Part shown: one piece after another, positions 1 through 10,239 of the stretch
How positions within the stretch are numbered: position 1 is the first letter of the stretch
How the letters are laid out: the number at the start of each line of letters is the position of its first letter
NCBI RefSeq assembly: GCF_024868665.1
Contig: NC_079898.1
Span: forward strand, 695,178-759,177
Origin: Triplophysa rosa
Lineage: Eukaryota; Chordata; Actinopteri; Cypriniformes; Nemacheilidae
Direction of reading: 5' to 3'
DNA: 64,000 nt
Translations under genes and position numbers: made by a program
Notes under the pieces: generated by a model
The model's database searches: none
What the model saw: the letters and a program-made list of their open reading frames with translations, nothing else
Told to the model about the DNA's origin: nothing

Positions 1-495
1 TTTTACCCAGGCAGGGTTAAGGTGACCTGCCTCGTCTCGGGATGTGTTCATTAAAGTGGAGCCTTCATTCGTTTTCATTAAGTCTTGCTGTAGTCCTGAA
101 GAGAAGCTGGCAAAAGTGCTTGAAAACAAGTCTGGCTGCTCCTGAAGTCCATAATAAAAGGGTGACTGATCTGCTGGCGTTGCCTTTACCGGAGTGCACA
201 TGGGAGTGTTGCTGGGCACACACAAGCTTCCGTTAAAGCTAAAATCCATCAAAGGGGATTCCGGGCCAGTGCTGAAGCTCCATGTTTCATTCCCTAAAGA
301 CGGGAGAACAAGTTTTAAACCATTTGGGCGAGGTATTGAACCGGAGCGCAGCGTTTTTTTAGGTGAGGAGAAGGATGACCCTTCATCTTCAAATGTTACC
401 CAGTTGCTGGGCTGATTCATGGAGCACATTGCTTTGTGTGTACACAGGAAGTCTTTCACAGTCCACTCCTCCACGGAAACAGCCACAAAAATAAT
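1..495 (-). CDS. ston1: stonin-1, second copy of first coding exon (partial, runs off left edge)
   Basis: Minus-strand exon fragment that repeats the 5' part of the complete stonin-1 exon at 10240-12118. The acceptor AG is at 497-496, the start ATG at 429-427, and codons 1-143 are readable before the window ends. Over the coding part I see no difference from the complete copy. It carries the stonin N-terminal signature (MCSMNQPSNWVTF) and the poorly conserved Ser/Pro-rich region that follows. No stop or frameshift is visible. Whether this is a second functional ston1, a duplicated alternative exon or an assembly duplicate cannot be told from the window, because the rest of the exon lies to the left. 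Confidence 0.85.
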   Translation of the reverse strand, partial: MIFVAVSVEEWTVKDFLCTHKAMCSMNQPSNWVTFEDEGSSFSSPKKTLRSGSIPRPNGLKLVLPSLGNETWSFSTGPESPLMDFSFNGSLCVPSNTPMCTPVKATPADQSPFYYGLQEQPDLFSSTFASFSSGLQQDLMKTNEGSTLMNTSRDEAGHLNPAWVK

Positions 496-951
496 CTGTA
501 GAAGGAATTTAGACATTATGAAAAATGACATAAGAAACGTATCATCATCATCATGCACTCCTGTCTGATTAGGAGAATAAAACAGCAGCAGATATAATAA
601 GCTAAATAGACAAGTGTAGGCTTCATGGCTTACCAAAATAAAATGTGTTTCAAACTACAAGTCTACGGGTCTGTGAGTGGTACAGGAGTGTCTGAATCAA
701 GCATCAGAATGAGGAAAAATGTGATCTGGAATATGGCATGATTGTTGCAGGTATGCAGGCTCATCAGGTTGAAAAAGGTGACAGAGATGTGAGACTTCCC
801 GCAACCAATGCTCTATCGCTCTCAAATGTATCCCATCATGTATCACATTCTGGAAATAAATCATGAGACTTTTTGCCCAGGTCTTGAGATGTTGCGGAAT
901 GTTGTTCCCAGTATATACTATTACTTTTTAAGGTTCTATCTTTATTATGTA
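496..951. other. intronic / upstream sequence of ston1 copy 1, no gene seen
   Basis: Sequence 5' of the stonin-1 acceptor. A pyrimidine-rich tract directly precedes the acceptor on the minus strand. I see no coding exon or recognisable repeat. The same sequence follows the complete exon at 12119-12574. Confidence 0.5.
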
Positions 952-1160
952 GGGCAGTCTTGGCCTAATGGGGCACTAGTGGGGCTCGAGTCCGACTCTC
1001 TAAGGTTGCCGGTTCGATTCCCAGGGCCAGCGGGTAACAACTGGGGTGCCCTTGAGCAAGGCACCTTACCCCTACTTGCTCCCTGGGTGCTGCAGTGATA
1101 GCTGCCCACTGCTCCGGGTGTACGTGTGTTCACCACTTGCTGTGCGTTTCTCTAGTATCT
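952..1160 (+). repeat. tRNA-derived SINE (HE1/V-SINE type)
   Basis: Starts with GGGCAGTCTTGGCCTAATGG, which holds a pol III A-box-like segment, followed by a B-box-like GGTTCGATTCCC about 55 bases on. The next segment (gtgcccttgagcaaggcacc, then ctgcccactgctccgggtg) is the conserved body of fish HE1-type SINEs. It is a SINE and not a tRNA gene: there is no acceptor stem pairing or anticodon arm. Confidence 0.85.
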
Positions 1161-2526
1161 TTGTGCAATTGTACAGTGCTACTGTTAGCCATGTATTTTA
1201 TTTAAGTTTTTTGACACATTTTACAGAACTTGAAGAGTGTCATTTGTTTATAAATGCAAACATTTAAAATTGTAATGTAAAAAATATTTTCATTGAGCAG
1301 TGTTTTGTAATTTCTTTGTTTTGTTATTTAAAATAATAAACCTTAAGACCTCTCTTCAATTTATTGTTTTCATTATTACTATTATGAGTAATAAATATTC
1401 TGTTAGCGTGTTGCAAAATTAAGCTAGTAGTACAATATAAGACTTACAAACTAGAGATGCACCGATTACAATTTTCTTTGCCGATTCCGATTTCCGATTT
1501 TATTACAAGTGAAACCTGACTTTTCTTCAATACACATTTTTTTTATTTTCATTGAATAAATGATTGAACATTACAATTTCCCCAAATTTCCCTAAATGCA
1601 GTTCTCCAAGCTGCATTAAATTACAGAATCTTCTCTTTCCCAAACAACTCTTAAATTGAATAACTCTGTGACTGAAAATAAGTACAAATAATAAAATATA
1701 ACTAAACATGTCACTTAATTTACCTTTTTCATTTTTGTACTCATCTCACAAAAGTCTAAGATAACAATAAAATACTTCAACTTTATTCTCGTCTGTTTCT
1801 GTTTATGAAACTAACATTGCTTTATTTCATTTTTTCTGAAATGTAAAATAAATTGTCTTTATCTTGGTCTGTAGTATTAAAAGAAGTGGGTTGATTTTTG
1901 CTGCAACTTCAATAAAAAGTTAAAAATCTTATGAGTGAATTCTACTCTAAAGATGTATATGTATTTGCAGTTTTTTGTGTTAGTAAAGAACTCAATCAGA
2001 TATATATCACATATATTGGTTGATTTATTCATTTTTTTATATTTTGGATTTTTAAAAACAAGTAGAAGTCGTGTTGAATGTCATTTTACCTAGGTGAAAT
2101 GACCACAGTTTTAACGTAAGACAAGGAATCAGGTTGAATGGAATTTACGTTTGTTTTACACAGAGTGAACGACTTCAACATGAGTTTAGCATGTGTCAGA
2201 GTTTAGCATGTTATAGCATGAGCTAATAGCATCACTGTTGGCATACATACCCCATGTAGACGGAGCAGCGAGAGATGAACTACAGTGCACCTTTTTGTCT
2301 GTACAGTACATGATGCGTGTGCACGCGCGTGCAGTCAGCGGACATGAGAGATGGCGTCATCAGCAGAAGACTCGCGGTCCGGTGGACACACATGCGAGTA
2401 TAAACGAGCCGTGAAAGACAGGCTGTGCGCGCAACGTTTACATGTTTACTTGCGGCTTTGAGTGTACTGACGGCTGTGACGTTCTTGCCCGCATCACGGG
2501 AAACAGAAGATCGGCGGTTGGAATAA

Positions 2527-2990
2527 CTCAACTCAACTTTATTTATATAGCGCTTTTACAATTTTCATTGTTACAAAGCAGCTGCACATGAGACACATTG
2601 ACTACAAGCAAAACAATCAAAGTTGTACCTGCAAAAACAAGAAAAGGTTGAAAACACAGAAGACAGACACACCCACACACAAAACACTCCACACACACAA
2701 CACGCACACACCAACACACACAGACACAGAGACACACACACACACGGATGCACACGCACACACACACAACACACACACACACACACACACAACACCAGTA
2801 CGTACACAGACAAGTACGCACACACACACACGCTCAGTGAGAGCACACATTTAGGATAAAGGAGAGAGAAGCACAGGTCAAATATAACAGATAATAAATT
2901 CCTATATGCAATATTAATTAAGTAAAACTTTAAAATTCTAAAGCAGCCCCCCCGGTCAGGCAGATAGTGCAAAAACAGTATGCAAACGGT
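2527..2990 (-). mobile_element. LINE 3' tail (L2-type) with CA-rich variable region
   Basis: On the minus strand this ends with aagcgctatataaataaag followed by gttgagtt repeats, the usual 3' end of a large fish LINE group. A related copy of the same UTR lies in the opposite orientation at about 6600-6971, sharing the segment from gggggctgctttagaat to the acagctgctttgtaacaatg motif. Confidence 0.65.
2655..2850. repeat. CA-rich microsatellite
   Basis: Irregular (CA)n with CACG and CACC interruptions, inside the LINE tail. The equivalent array in copy 2 (about 14270-14505) is longer and contains an internal duplication of a block with ggatgcgcacgca. It produces long but meaningless Thr/His or Val/Cys open frames. 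Confidence 0.9.
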
Positions 2991-3136
2991 GGCAAGCGAG
3001 ACTGACCGGCCGGTCACCGGTCGGGCCGATCATACGAAAAACCGGCCGATTCCGATCTCTTGCCGGTCAATCGGTGCACCTCTATTCTATCCCAGAACAC
3101 ATCCAGATAATCATTTTTTGCCAATATTGCACACCC

Positions 3137-3328
3137 CTACGCACAGCAAGCGGTGAACACACGTACACCCGGAGCAGTGGGCAGCTATCACTGCAGCACC
3201 CGGGGAGCAAGTGGGGGTAAGGTGCCTTGCTCAAGGGCACCTCAGTCGTTACCTGTCGGCCCAGAGAATCGAACCGGCAACCTTCTTGTCACGAGTCCAA
3301 CTCTCTAACCATTAGGCCACGACTGCCC
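3137..3328 (-). repeat. tRNA-derived SINE, minus orientation
   Basis: Reverse complement reads GGGCAGTCGTGGCCTAATGG with TTAGAGAGTTGGACT after it, then the B-box-like GGTTCGATTCTC and the conserved gtgcccttgagcaaggcacc body. Same family as the SINE at 952-1160 but inverted, so the two bracket about 2 kb. Confidence 0.85.
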
Positions 3329-3428
3329 TGTTATGTTCTAGGCAACAATTACTCTACAATTATTATATGCACAACAGTAGTCAAGTTACAAACTAAGCAG
3401 CACTTAAACTCTCATATATAGTACACAA

Positions 3429-3796
3429 CCCAGATAGCACAATCCATCTGGCTTACGTCTATTTGACGTCTGCATTTACATCTGCAAGACATCTGCAATA
3501 CATAGTTTGCTCATCTGCAATACGTCTCGGAGACGTCTGAACGTCTGTAATACGTCTGCTAAAGATCTGGAGATCTGCTGCGTAAAAACATCTGATAAAC
3601 ATCTTAGAAAGAGCTGCTTTACATCCATTCTAAATCATAAACATCTTACAGACATCTTATAGATGTCTATATGACGTCTGACAGCAGATATCTCTGAGAC
3701 GTATTGCAGATGAGCAAACTATGTATTGTAGATGTCTTGCAGATGTAAATGCAGACGTCAAATAGACGTAAACCAGATGTATGTGTGCTATCAGGG
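3429..3796. mobile_element. palindromic MITE (Angel-like), copy 1
   Basis: Two arms of about 110 bases are near-perfect inverted copies: the left arm runs from CCCAGATAGCACA through gacgtctgcatttacatctg, and the right arm ends cagatgtatgtgtgctatcaggg. Both arms are full of short acgtctg / acatctgc repeats. No open frame. The size and fold-back structure fit the Angel-type foldback MITEs of cyprinids. The name is by resemblance. Confidence 0.75.
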
Positions 3797-5004
3797 AATT
3801 ATTTTAATGAAAACAACAGGCAAAACACAGTGACAGTCGGTTGTAGCAGAGGTTGCTAGACTTTTTCATTAGCCGTCATTTTGATGGACAGGCTCGTAAA
3901 AAATCTGTGTTGTCCATGTTTTTGACATCATCGCATTGTACGTTTACTCTCTGAACTTACTGTATTTTAATAGAACTGAAAACCCAATAAAGCCAAAGTC
4001 ATTTACATATTTAATGTTTCTGTTGTCAGACATAAAATAATAATTACAGACAAAACGGAGAAGATGCAGAGAGACATTTTTCCACTCACTGAAAGTTAAG
4101 TTTTATCCAAAATGACGATATTCGCTATCGCTCTCTGAAGGAAAAAAGTCTGTAAACACCGCACCACTGGTTTGTGCGCGCCTGTGTGTGTATGTGAGCA
4201 TGCGACGCGGGGGTCTGATTGAGTGACAGATGCTTGCTTCGCAGAATCAGATCACGAAACAATGCCATAGGGATGGGGAGTCGACTCCAAAATAGTCGAT
4301 TCCTCGACTCTTAATGTCCCTAAAGTCCGAATCGACTCCAAGACAGGATTTGACTCTCGTCGACTCGTGGCGTAATTTTTAATGTTGTCATTGACTCAAA
4401 TCGGTTAAATTGTCTTTGTGATTGGCGCAAAGCAATGAATAACATTTAAAAAACAATAAGGTAAAAGTCTTACCTCCACTCTCTCTGATTGTAAACGTTT
4501 ACATCCGATCCAAAACACAGCGTTAATCAGAGCATGAGCGACGCCAACGGGTTCTCTCACAAAAGGGCACGCAATATTTCCCGTTCATTATTCACCTTCA
4601 ATCCGATCACATTAAATTCTCAAATTCTTATTAAAAACACTCCTATATTTCGTCTGTCCCTCTTCAAGCTTATATTTCTCTAAACAACTGTTAAGACTTT
4701 GTAAGTTGCTTTAAATGAAAGCGTGGCACTATGCTTTAATGTGAGTCTGTGCGCATAACTGGAAAATCAAAATCAAGTTTGTGGAAACAAATTATACAGC
4801 GTTTCATCAAGCTTAAAAACAAAAAAAATCAGCAACAGCCAGGAAGTCACAAATCATATATTAAGTTCTTGTTGCTGGGTTATTATTATAGCATATCTGT
4901 TAGATTTAAAATGACATGTTGATATTTTTAAATACTTTGGTTAAATGCCCAACACAGAAAGGCAATGAGTTACATTAAGAAAACAAACACAAGGTAGGCT
5001 CAAC
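3797..5004. other. AT-rich spacer with a possible hAT end at about 4267-4375
   Basis: No coding exon is visible. A segment beginning gggatggggagtcgactcc with repeated tcgactc motifs at 4273-4375 resembles the end of a non-autonomous hAT element, but no partner end was found. The rest is AT-rich and unremarkable. Confidence 0.4.
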
Positions 5005-5009
5005 GTCTT

Positions 5010-5282
5010 TGTGGCAAGGGGGGCGTGGTTTAGCGAAGTCTGCGCCGAAGGGAGCAGAGAGCAGCCGGGAGACGATTGAGCGTATCCACCAGGAAGAGGA
5101 CAGAAGTCGATGACGAAAGCCAGAGCTTGCTTTATAGACGATAGTTATTTAATGTTTAAATGTGAGAAGCGCAGTGGAGCTACCTTATTGTGATTGTGTG
5201 TGAGAAAGAATAAAAGAATCTCCGTCTCCCAGCCACGCCGACCCCGCCTCCTTTCTTCCTACTCTCTACGAACCTCATTACA
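5010..5282 (+). mobile_element. solo LTR, copy 1
   Basis: Starts TGTGGCAAGG and ends CATTACA, giving the TG..CA ends of an LTR, and is flanked by a perfect 5-bp duplication gtctt (5005-5009 and 5283-5287). An AATAAA lies near 5209, as expected in an LTR. At 273 bp with no internal retroviral-type sequence on either side it is best read as a solo LTR left by LTR-LTR recombination. Confidence 0.7.
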
Positions 5283-6095
5283 GTCTTTTTTTTAAAAATG
5301 TGTTGAACTTAGCCTAGGGTGAATATGTAAACTCTTAAACTAAATTAAATAAATAAATGTTTTAGGCTTGTTTAGCGCACATTTACGGAGCCTAAATTCA
5401 AAAAAATGAAATTAAGTACAAAACATATTCATTTGTGTAACTGTAACCCTACAAAATCTTTTTTTATAAAAAAAATTATAAAAATAATAAAGGAAACAAA
5501 ATGTCTTAGCTTTACCATAAGTCTACAGCTACGGTTAGACCTGGGCCGTCATGTCCTTGTGCTGCGTGCGCTTGGAAAACCACATCGGTTTAGGAAAGAG
5601 TAACTGGTCTGACAGTAGGGCTGGGCAGAATGACGGAATATTCTGTTACCGCGGAATAAAATGTCAACCGTAAGAGATTTTTCTATTAGGTGTATTCCGC
5701 GGAATGTAAATAAGTAGGCGTGGTTAACTCGGCGCTCCGCAAATTAGGCGCTATTCTGAAAAAAACTAATGAATTAATCCACCCGTAACAAATGAACGTA
5801 TCAAACATTCTTTTGACCTTCTTTCAGTCTGTAGTTTAGTGATCCGCTCCAGTCCGGCGCTTCTCTCACCCGCAGTGCTCGTGCAGGGATCTGCGCCAGC
5901 ATTTAAAAAAGCTAATTCTCAACACGTATTGGACAGACGCATGCGCAGCTCATGCTAAAATTGTCATTTTAAGAGGGAAAAAGACGTGCTTGGTTTTAAC
6001 TGTGCAGCTCGCAAGTGGTCACAGACCAACTAATCGATAATGAAATTCGTTAAAAACTATTTTCATTATCGATTTTATCGATTAGTTGTTGCAAC
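5283..6095. mobile_element. AT-rich stretch with two hAT-like end fragments
   Basis: About 5616-5710 begins tagggctgggcagaatgacgg with internal palindromic gttaccgcggaataaaa and ttccgcggaatg. About 6028-6096 contains actaatcgataatgaaat with its inverted partner and ends gttgcaaccctag. Both look like termini of different non-autonomous hAT families, each lacking its partner. No gene is seen between them. Confidence 0.5.
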
Positions 6096-6971
6096 CCTAG
6101 ACTAAAGACGCATCTTTTCACCCTTGCATAAACTACACTTCCATAATATAAATCCTCTGAGGGTTTAGGCTGCATTAGTTAGATCAACCGGAACCAAAAA
6201 CACAACTGATGTACTTGTTGCATCAAAGAGTGCAGAACAGTACTCTACTCTCAGCCAGTCTTGTCTCATTGTTCCAAGGTTACCACAGCGAGCAGGATGC
6301 AGTCCATGGCCAGACCTGATGGTAGAGCGGAGAATGGGAAGCGGCGACCTGACAAGAGCTGAGATGATAGAGCTGGATAAAGAAGGAAGCGGTCACTTGA
6401 CACGTCTTCACTACAAAATTTCAAATGCTATTAGATTATTAATGATAATCTTAAAACTATAATTTACCTTATTAGTAAGTTTACTTATTTTTATTTAGCC
6501 TTGTTGTGCAAGCTCTGTTGAGCTTTTGCCAGAGAGGAACTGGAATCCCCTGGTTGGGCCTGGGTTCTCCTGAGGTTTTTTTCTCCATTGGAGTTTTGGG
6601 TTCCTCGCCACGTTTGCATACTGTTTTGCCTGGCCGGGGGGCTGCTTTAGAATTAGAATTTTAAAGTTTTACTTATTTAATATTACATATAGGAATGTAT
6701 ATTCTGTTTATATTTGACCTGTGTTTCTCTCTCCTTTATCTTAAATGTGTGCTTTCACTGTTCGTGTGTACGCGTGTCTGTGTGTGTTAGTATGTGTGTA
6801 TTTTGTGTGTGTGGAGTTGTGAGTCCGTGTTTTGTATGTGGGTGTGTTTAAACCGGTGTGTGCGTGTCTGTCTGTCTGTCTGTGTTTTCACCTATTTTGT
6901 TTTTCCTAGTATAAATTTAGATGTTTTGCTTATAGTCAATATCTTTCATGTACAGCTGCTTTGTAACAATG
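6096..6971 (+). mobile_element. LINE 3' end (L2-type), plus orientation, copy 1
   Basis: Starts with the end of a LINE ORF2 (aagacgcatcttttcaccc, the K-T-H-L-F motif) and continues through a 3' UTR with the ctcctgaggtttttttctcc block, a gggggctgctttagaat block and a TG-rich stretch, to acagctgctttgtaacaatg. The terminal A/T-rich tail is cut by the hAT end that starts at 6972. Confidence 0.6.
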
Positions 6972-7034
6972 CAGTGTTTCCCCTACCATTACCTTAGGGG
7001 GCGCCCCGCCCCCCTTGAAGGTCAAGTTAATTTA

Positions 7035-7330
7035 TTTTCCCTTTCTGTCGGTTTCTCGACGTTGTGTTGAACCGACAGATGGGGTTTGTCTTGAGAACCT
7101 ATCATCTTCTGACTATTTTGAAAAGGCCAATGAAATCGGCGAATGAAATTTGCATGCCGGACTCCGCCCTGGATATCCGGGTATAAAAGGAAGACGGCAT
7201 GCTCATTCATTCACCTTTTGTTCTTCGGAGCCTTCGATCTTATGATCCTAAAAGCTATCTACACTGATTTTGTATACTGCTGGATTCGTACGACGTGGTG
7301 CAGCGGACTGTCCCTTCCTGTTCCCAGTTA
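7035..7330 (+). mobile_element. DIRS 5' inverted terminal repeat and leader, copy 1
   Basis: Matches the left end of the larger DIRS element at 39347 onward: ccctttctgtcgg, then ttgcatgccggactccgccc, ggatatccgggtataaaagg (a TATA box) and cattcaccttttgttcttcgg, then the gacgtggtgcagcgg leader. It stops at about 7330 without entering the gag-like region. Confidence 0.8.
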
Positions 7331-7442
7331 AAAACCTTTTTTTTCCCGATTATATTGGTAAATAAATGATATTACCTTGGGTGATTTGTTGGATGACTCA
7401 AATAAAACTGAGAAACAATCTCAACATGCCTGTGTTATATTC

Positions 7443-7474
7443 CAGTGTTTCCCATACATTAATTTATTCGTGGC
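7443..7474 (+). mobile_element. truncated left end of a CAGTGTTTCCCATAC hAT-like element
   Basis: 32 bases identical to the left end of the element that is complete at 19108-20821. It is cut at the copy-1 duplication boundary. Confidence 0.7.
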
Positions 7475-9380
7475 AGCAACGTCGAGTTTGCCATTCACCG
7501 TCGTGCAGAGGGTGGGAGCGGCTGTGATAACCCAGAGAGAGAGGAAACTCTCCTTAGAGAGTAAGTGGGTGCTAGCCCCCCGGAGGGGGCCAGCAGATGG
7601 AGAGACGGGGCAGGATCCATCCCTATCCGACATCCCAGCGATGTGGCTGGGGTCGAGCCCAATGGTAGCCTCAATCCCCCTGAGGTCTTCCCATGAGGGC
7701 CGCTTCACCGCGGCTGCTGATGGGGCGATGGTCTCCTCTTCGCTGTCTCCTCCAGGGGGGGGCGCCTGAGTGGGGGGCGCCAGAGCTGGAGGGCGTCGAA
7801 GAGGACCAGGGCTGCTGGGAAGCAGACAGTGCACGGGACTCGACGGCCGAGGCGGCCGAGTCGCGGCACGGAGGACTGCTTCTTTACTGTCGAGAACCCT
7901 CCAGGGGAGGCTGCGCGCGGGTCTCGCGCCCCCCGACGGGCGGGGGGTGAGCGGGGCTGCAGCGGCTCAACAGTAACACCAACCAGCCCCCCCTTGCGAG
8001 ACAGGTGCGTCGAGAAAGCGGACCTTCTCGGCGTTACTCATCTGCGCAAGGATCGGCCAGAGGAGTTTCTCATGGACCACAAGTGTGGACATCGTCCGAC
8101 CCAGGGCCCGCGTGGTCACCTTGGTCGCCTGTAGAGCGAGGTCGGTGGCGGCGCGGAGTTCCTGCATAAGCGCTGGGTCGGTCTTACCCTCGTGGAGCTC
8201 TCTCAACGCCCTGGCCTGGCAGGAGCCATAGCGTGGAGACACCAGAGATGCCGAGACCCCACATGCTTTGGAGCCGGAGTCTAGGTCGAGGGTGACGGAA
8301 CTTTGTTTGACGTGAAACGTGCCGGAAAGGGGCGTTCCAGGTCTTACTAAGTTCCTCATGCACTTCCGGTAAACACGGCACTGGGGGCGGCGCGGCTTAG
8401 AGCCGCGCTCAAACCCGAGGCGCCATGTAGCCAGCCGCAAGCGCCAGGAGAGGCAGTGCGGGCACTGCAACCCAACACTCATGGCGGCCCGGGAAAGCAT
8501 GGCTGACATTTCGACGTCCGCTACTTCCTGGGCTTGACCCCCCGAGGGAGGGAGCCCGAGGAATCGTCGGAGTCGGATGGCAGTACGTCACCCCCGATGC
8601 TGCAAGAGACATCTCATCATCACGCATCGTGTCCGAATACGTGATTGAGGAATAAGACGGCGGACCGTCTCCTGGGGAACGGTCAGACGAGCGAGACGAG
8701 GTGTGAACGGTCCGTGAGCCCGTGGCTGGCGGATTATCACTCACAGTAATCCTCATATCACCCTCGCTGCTTGCCGTAGCGGACGGCAGGGCCGTAGTCC
8801 TGCCGCCATGGAACGGGGAGCAAACGAGGTGGTGGCTGAGTCCTGTGGGAACACAGCCACCTGTGACGCAATGTCTGAATCGTCACCGCCCGCAGTGCGG
8901 GCAGGACATATCCACAACATCTGCCCCAGCGTACTGGAAGCAGGCATTGTGTCCGTCCCCCTCCTCGATGAGTGTGTTGCACCTGAGAGATGAGAACAGC
9001 GGGACATGCCACGCTGGAGAAATTTGCTCTTTTAGAAAAGGAAGTTTGCTCGAACACCTCCGGAACTGCCGAGACGCCCAGGGGAGAGTCACTGCGGGAA
9101 GGGACCGTCTGCTGTCCACGTCGTAGATTCCAGCAGAAAGAATGATCACCAAGATCGTAGAGAAGCTCATCAGATGCGTAGGCTCTGAAGAACAAAAGGT
9201 GAATGAATGAGCACGCCGGCTTCCATCTTATACCCGGACATCCGGGGAGGAGCCCGGCATGCAAATTTCATTCGCCAATTTTCATTGGCCTTTTCTAAAT
9301 ACTCAGAAGATGATAGGTTCTCAAGACAAACCCCATTCTGTCGGTTCGACACAACGTCGAGAGACCGACAGAAAGGGAAC
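7475..9380 (-). mobile_element. truncated DIRS retroelement, antisense: gag-like region plus 5' terminal repeat
   Basis: Reading leftward from 9380 this is the 5' terminal repeat (TATA-containing ggtataagatgg), leader and gag-like region of a DIRS element. It is homologous to about 39347-41195 and broken off at 7475. A frame at 8509-7967 holds the DIRS gag-like block ([20 protein letters not shown], then LALQATKVTTRALGR and NAEKVRFLDAPVSQ). The rest of the gag-like region is in other frames, so the protein is broken. RT, RNase H and recombinase are absent. Confidence 0.8.
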
Positions 9381-9529
9381 AGTGTGTCACCATAGTCGTG
9401 GTGGGGAGGATTTTCGGGGGACGGCCCGTCACGGCAAAATGAATATTGTGGAAACACTACAATTATTTTTCCTACTAAGATAGTCAACGGTGTCCCAGAA
9501 ATGTCAGTTGCTCAAATTTTTCCAAATAT

Positions 9530-9640
9530 CTTTCCTTGTGTTCAACAGAACCAATAAATGTATACAGGCTTGGAACAACTTGAGGGCGAGTAAATCGTGA
9601 CAGAATTTTTAGGTGAATGGTCCCTTTAATGGGCGGTAAT
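9530..9640. repeat. right half of a common cyprinid MITE
   Basis: ggaacaacttgagggcgagtaa, then gtgacagaatttttaggtgaa and ccctttaa, matches the right arm of the complete foldback element at 23095-23487. The left arm is missing. Confidence 0.5.
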
Positions 9641-10239
9641 ATTATAATATGAACCCCTACCTATCAGAAGGGAAGAGAAATCTGATCAGCTCGTTATCTC
9701 ACATGCTTGCAGAGAAAGGCTAACCAAAACAAAGTTAGTGGGTTCTCTTTTTTCACTTTTCATGAGTTGGCACCGGGGACTTGATTATAGCATTTAAACA
9801 CAGAAGTTTCATTTTTTTCCGATAAGCCCTTTAATGTAACACTGACGCAATTACATAGAGAATCAATACTGTGAGATTTTATGGAAATAACTAGGTGGAG
9901 AAATAACTTGTGGGAATAGGAAAAAAGATGTCCAGGTCTCTTCCATACTATTCTGCTTCTGGGTGACTATAGGTCATGACTGTAGTCATTGTCACGTGAC
10001 AAAAGCACAAGGGTCTGGCGGAACTGGGATTCAGCCAAACACAAGTGGCTTCTGTTATACATTAAACATTAAATTCTCTGTACATCATTGTTGACAGAAC
10101 TTAAAATGATGAAGATAAGTGTCAACTATGTCATACACGATCAATGCAAAACATCTCTGAAGTTACGTCTCACTGATATCATGTATAACGTAAATGCTAT
10201 TCACATCAAGTATTATGTGATGTAAATGTAGTTTCTTAC
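9641..10239 (-). other. ston1 intron after the first coding exon
   Basis: Follows the donor of the complete stonin-1 exon (GTAAGAAA reading left from 10239). I looked for the next conserved stonin exon here and on down to position 1 and did not find it. It should lie outside the window, or was not retained in this copy. Confidence 0.6.

Larger units (their letters stand above)
1452..3084. mobile_element. hAT-like DNA transposon with inverted ends, copy 1
   Basis: Left end TAGAGATGCACCGATTAC and right end (reverse complement) TAGAGGTGCACCGATTGAC form inverted termini about 1.6 kb apart; internal ccgattccgat repeats occur at both ends. No transposase is readable, so it is non-autonomous or decayed. 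The flanking octamers do not match, so the target duplication is lost or the ends belong to different copies. A LINE 3' tail and a CA-rich array lie inside it. Confidence 0.65.
1..7474. repeat. segmental duplication, copy 1
   Basis: Direct repeat of 11624-19139. The offset is 11623 at the left end, grows to 11666 through small indels near 1866-2350 and the CA-rich tract, and is 11665 at the right end. Differences are scattered single bases and short indels, by eye about one per hundred bases, densest around 1850-2400. Identity stops after a shared stretch ending in ttcgtggc at 7474 and 19139. Copy 1 continues into an antisense DIRS fragment, copy 2 into a hAT-like element. Confidence 0.95.
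6972..9459. mobile_element. hAT-like element split by DIRS sequence
   Basis: Left end CAGTGTTTCCCCTACC followed by a gggggcgccccgcccccc block, and right end whose reverse complement is TAGTGTTTCCACAATATT. DIRS-derived sequence sits between the two ends. The flanking octamers do not match. If the duplication junction at 7474/7475 is real, the two halves may come from different copies of the duplicated unit. Confidence 0.45.

Noticed and set aside
952..1030. tRNA gene
   Set aside because: A and B boxes are present but there is no complete cloverleaf, and the sequence continues into an HE1-type SINE body; four related copies occur in the window.
2543..3017. Open frames of up to 148 residues over 2543-3017 and 14157-14683
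   Set aside because: They translate the CA/TG microsatellite and a LINE 3' tail; composition is Val/Cys or Thr/His only and there is no conserved protein.
3429..3796. CRISPR-like array of acgtctg/acatctgc repeats
   Set aside because: Spacing is irregular, and the repeats are explained by a palindromic MITE in a vertebrate genome.
6000..6100. Inverted atcgataatgaaat repeats read as a regulatory hairpin
   Set aside because: The arrangement and the terminal gttgcaaccctag are the usual end of a fish hAT element.
7377..8756. Overlapping open frames on both strands at 7377-9487
   Set aside because: GC-rich DIRS gag sequence yields shadow frames; only the minus-strand 8509-7967 frame matches the element's gag-like block.
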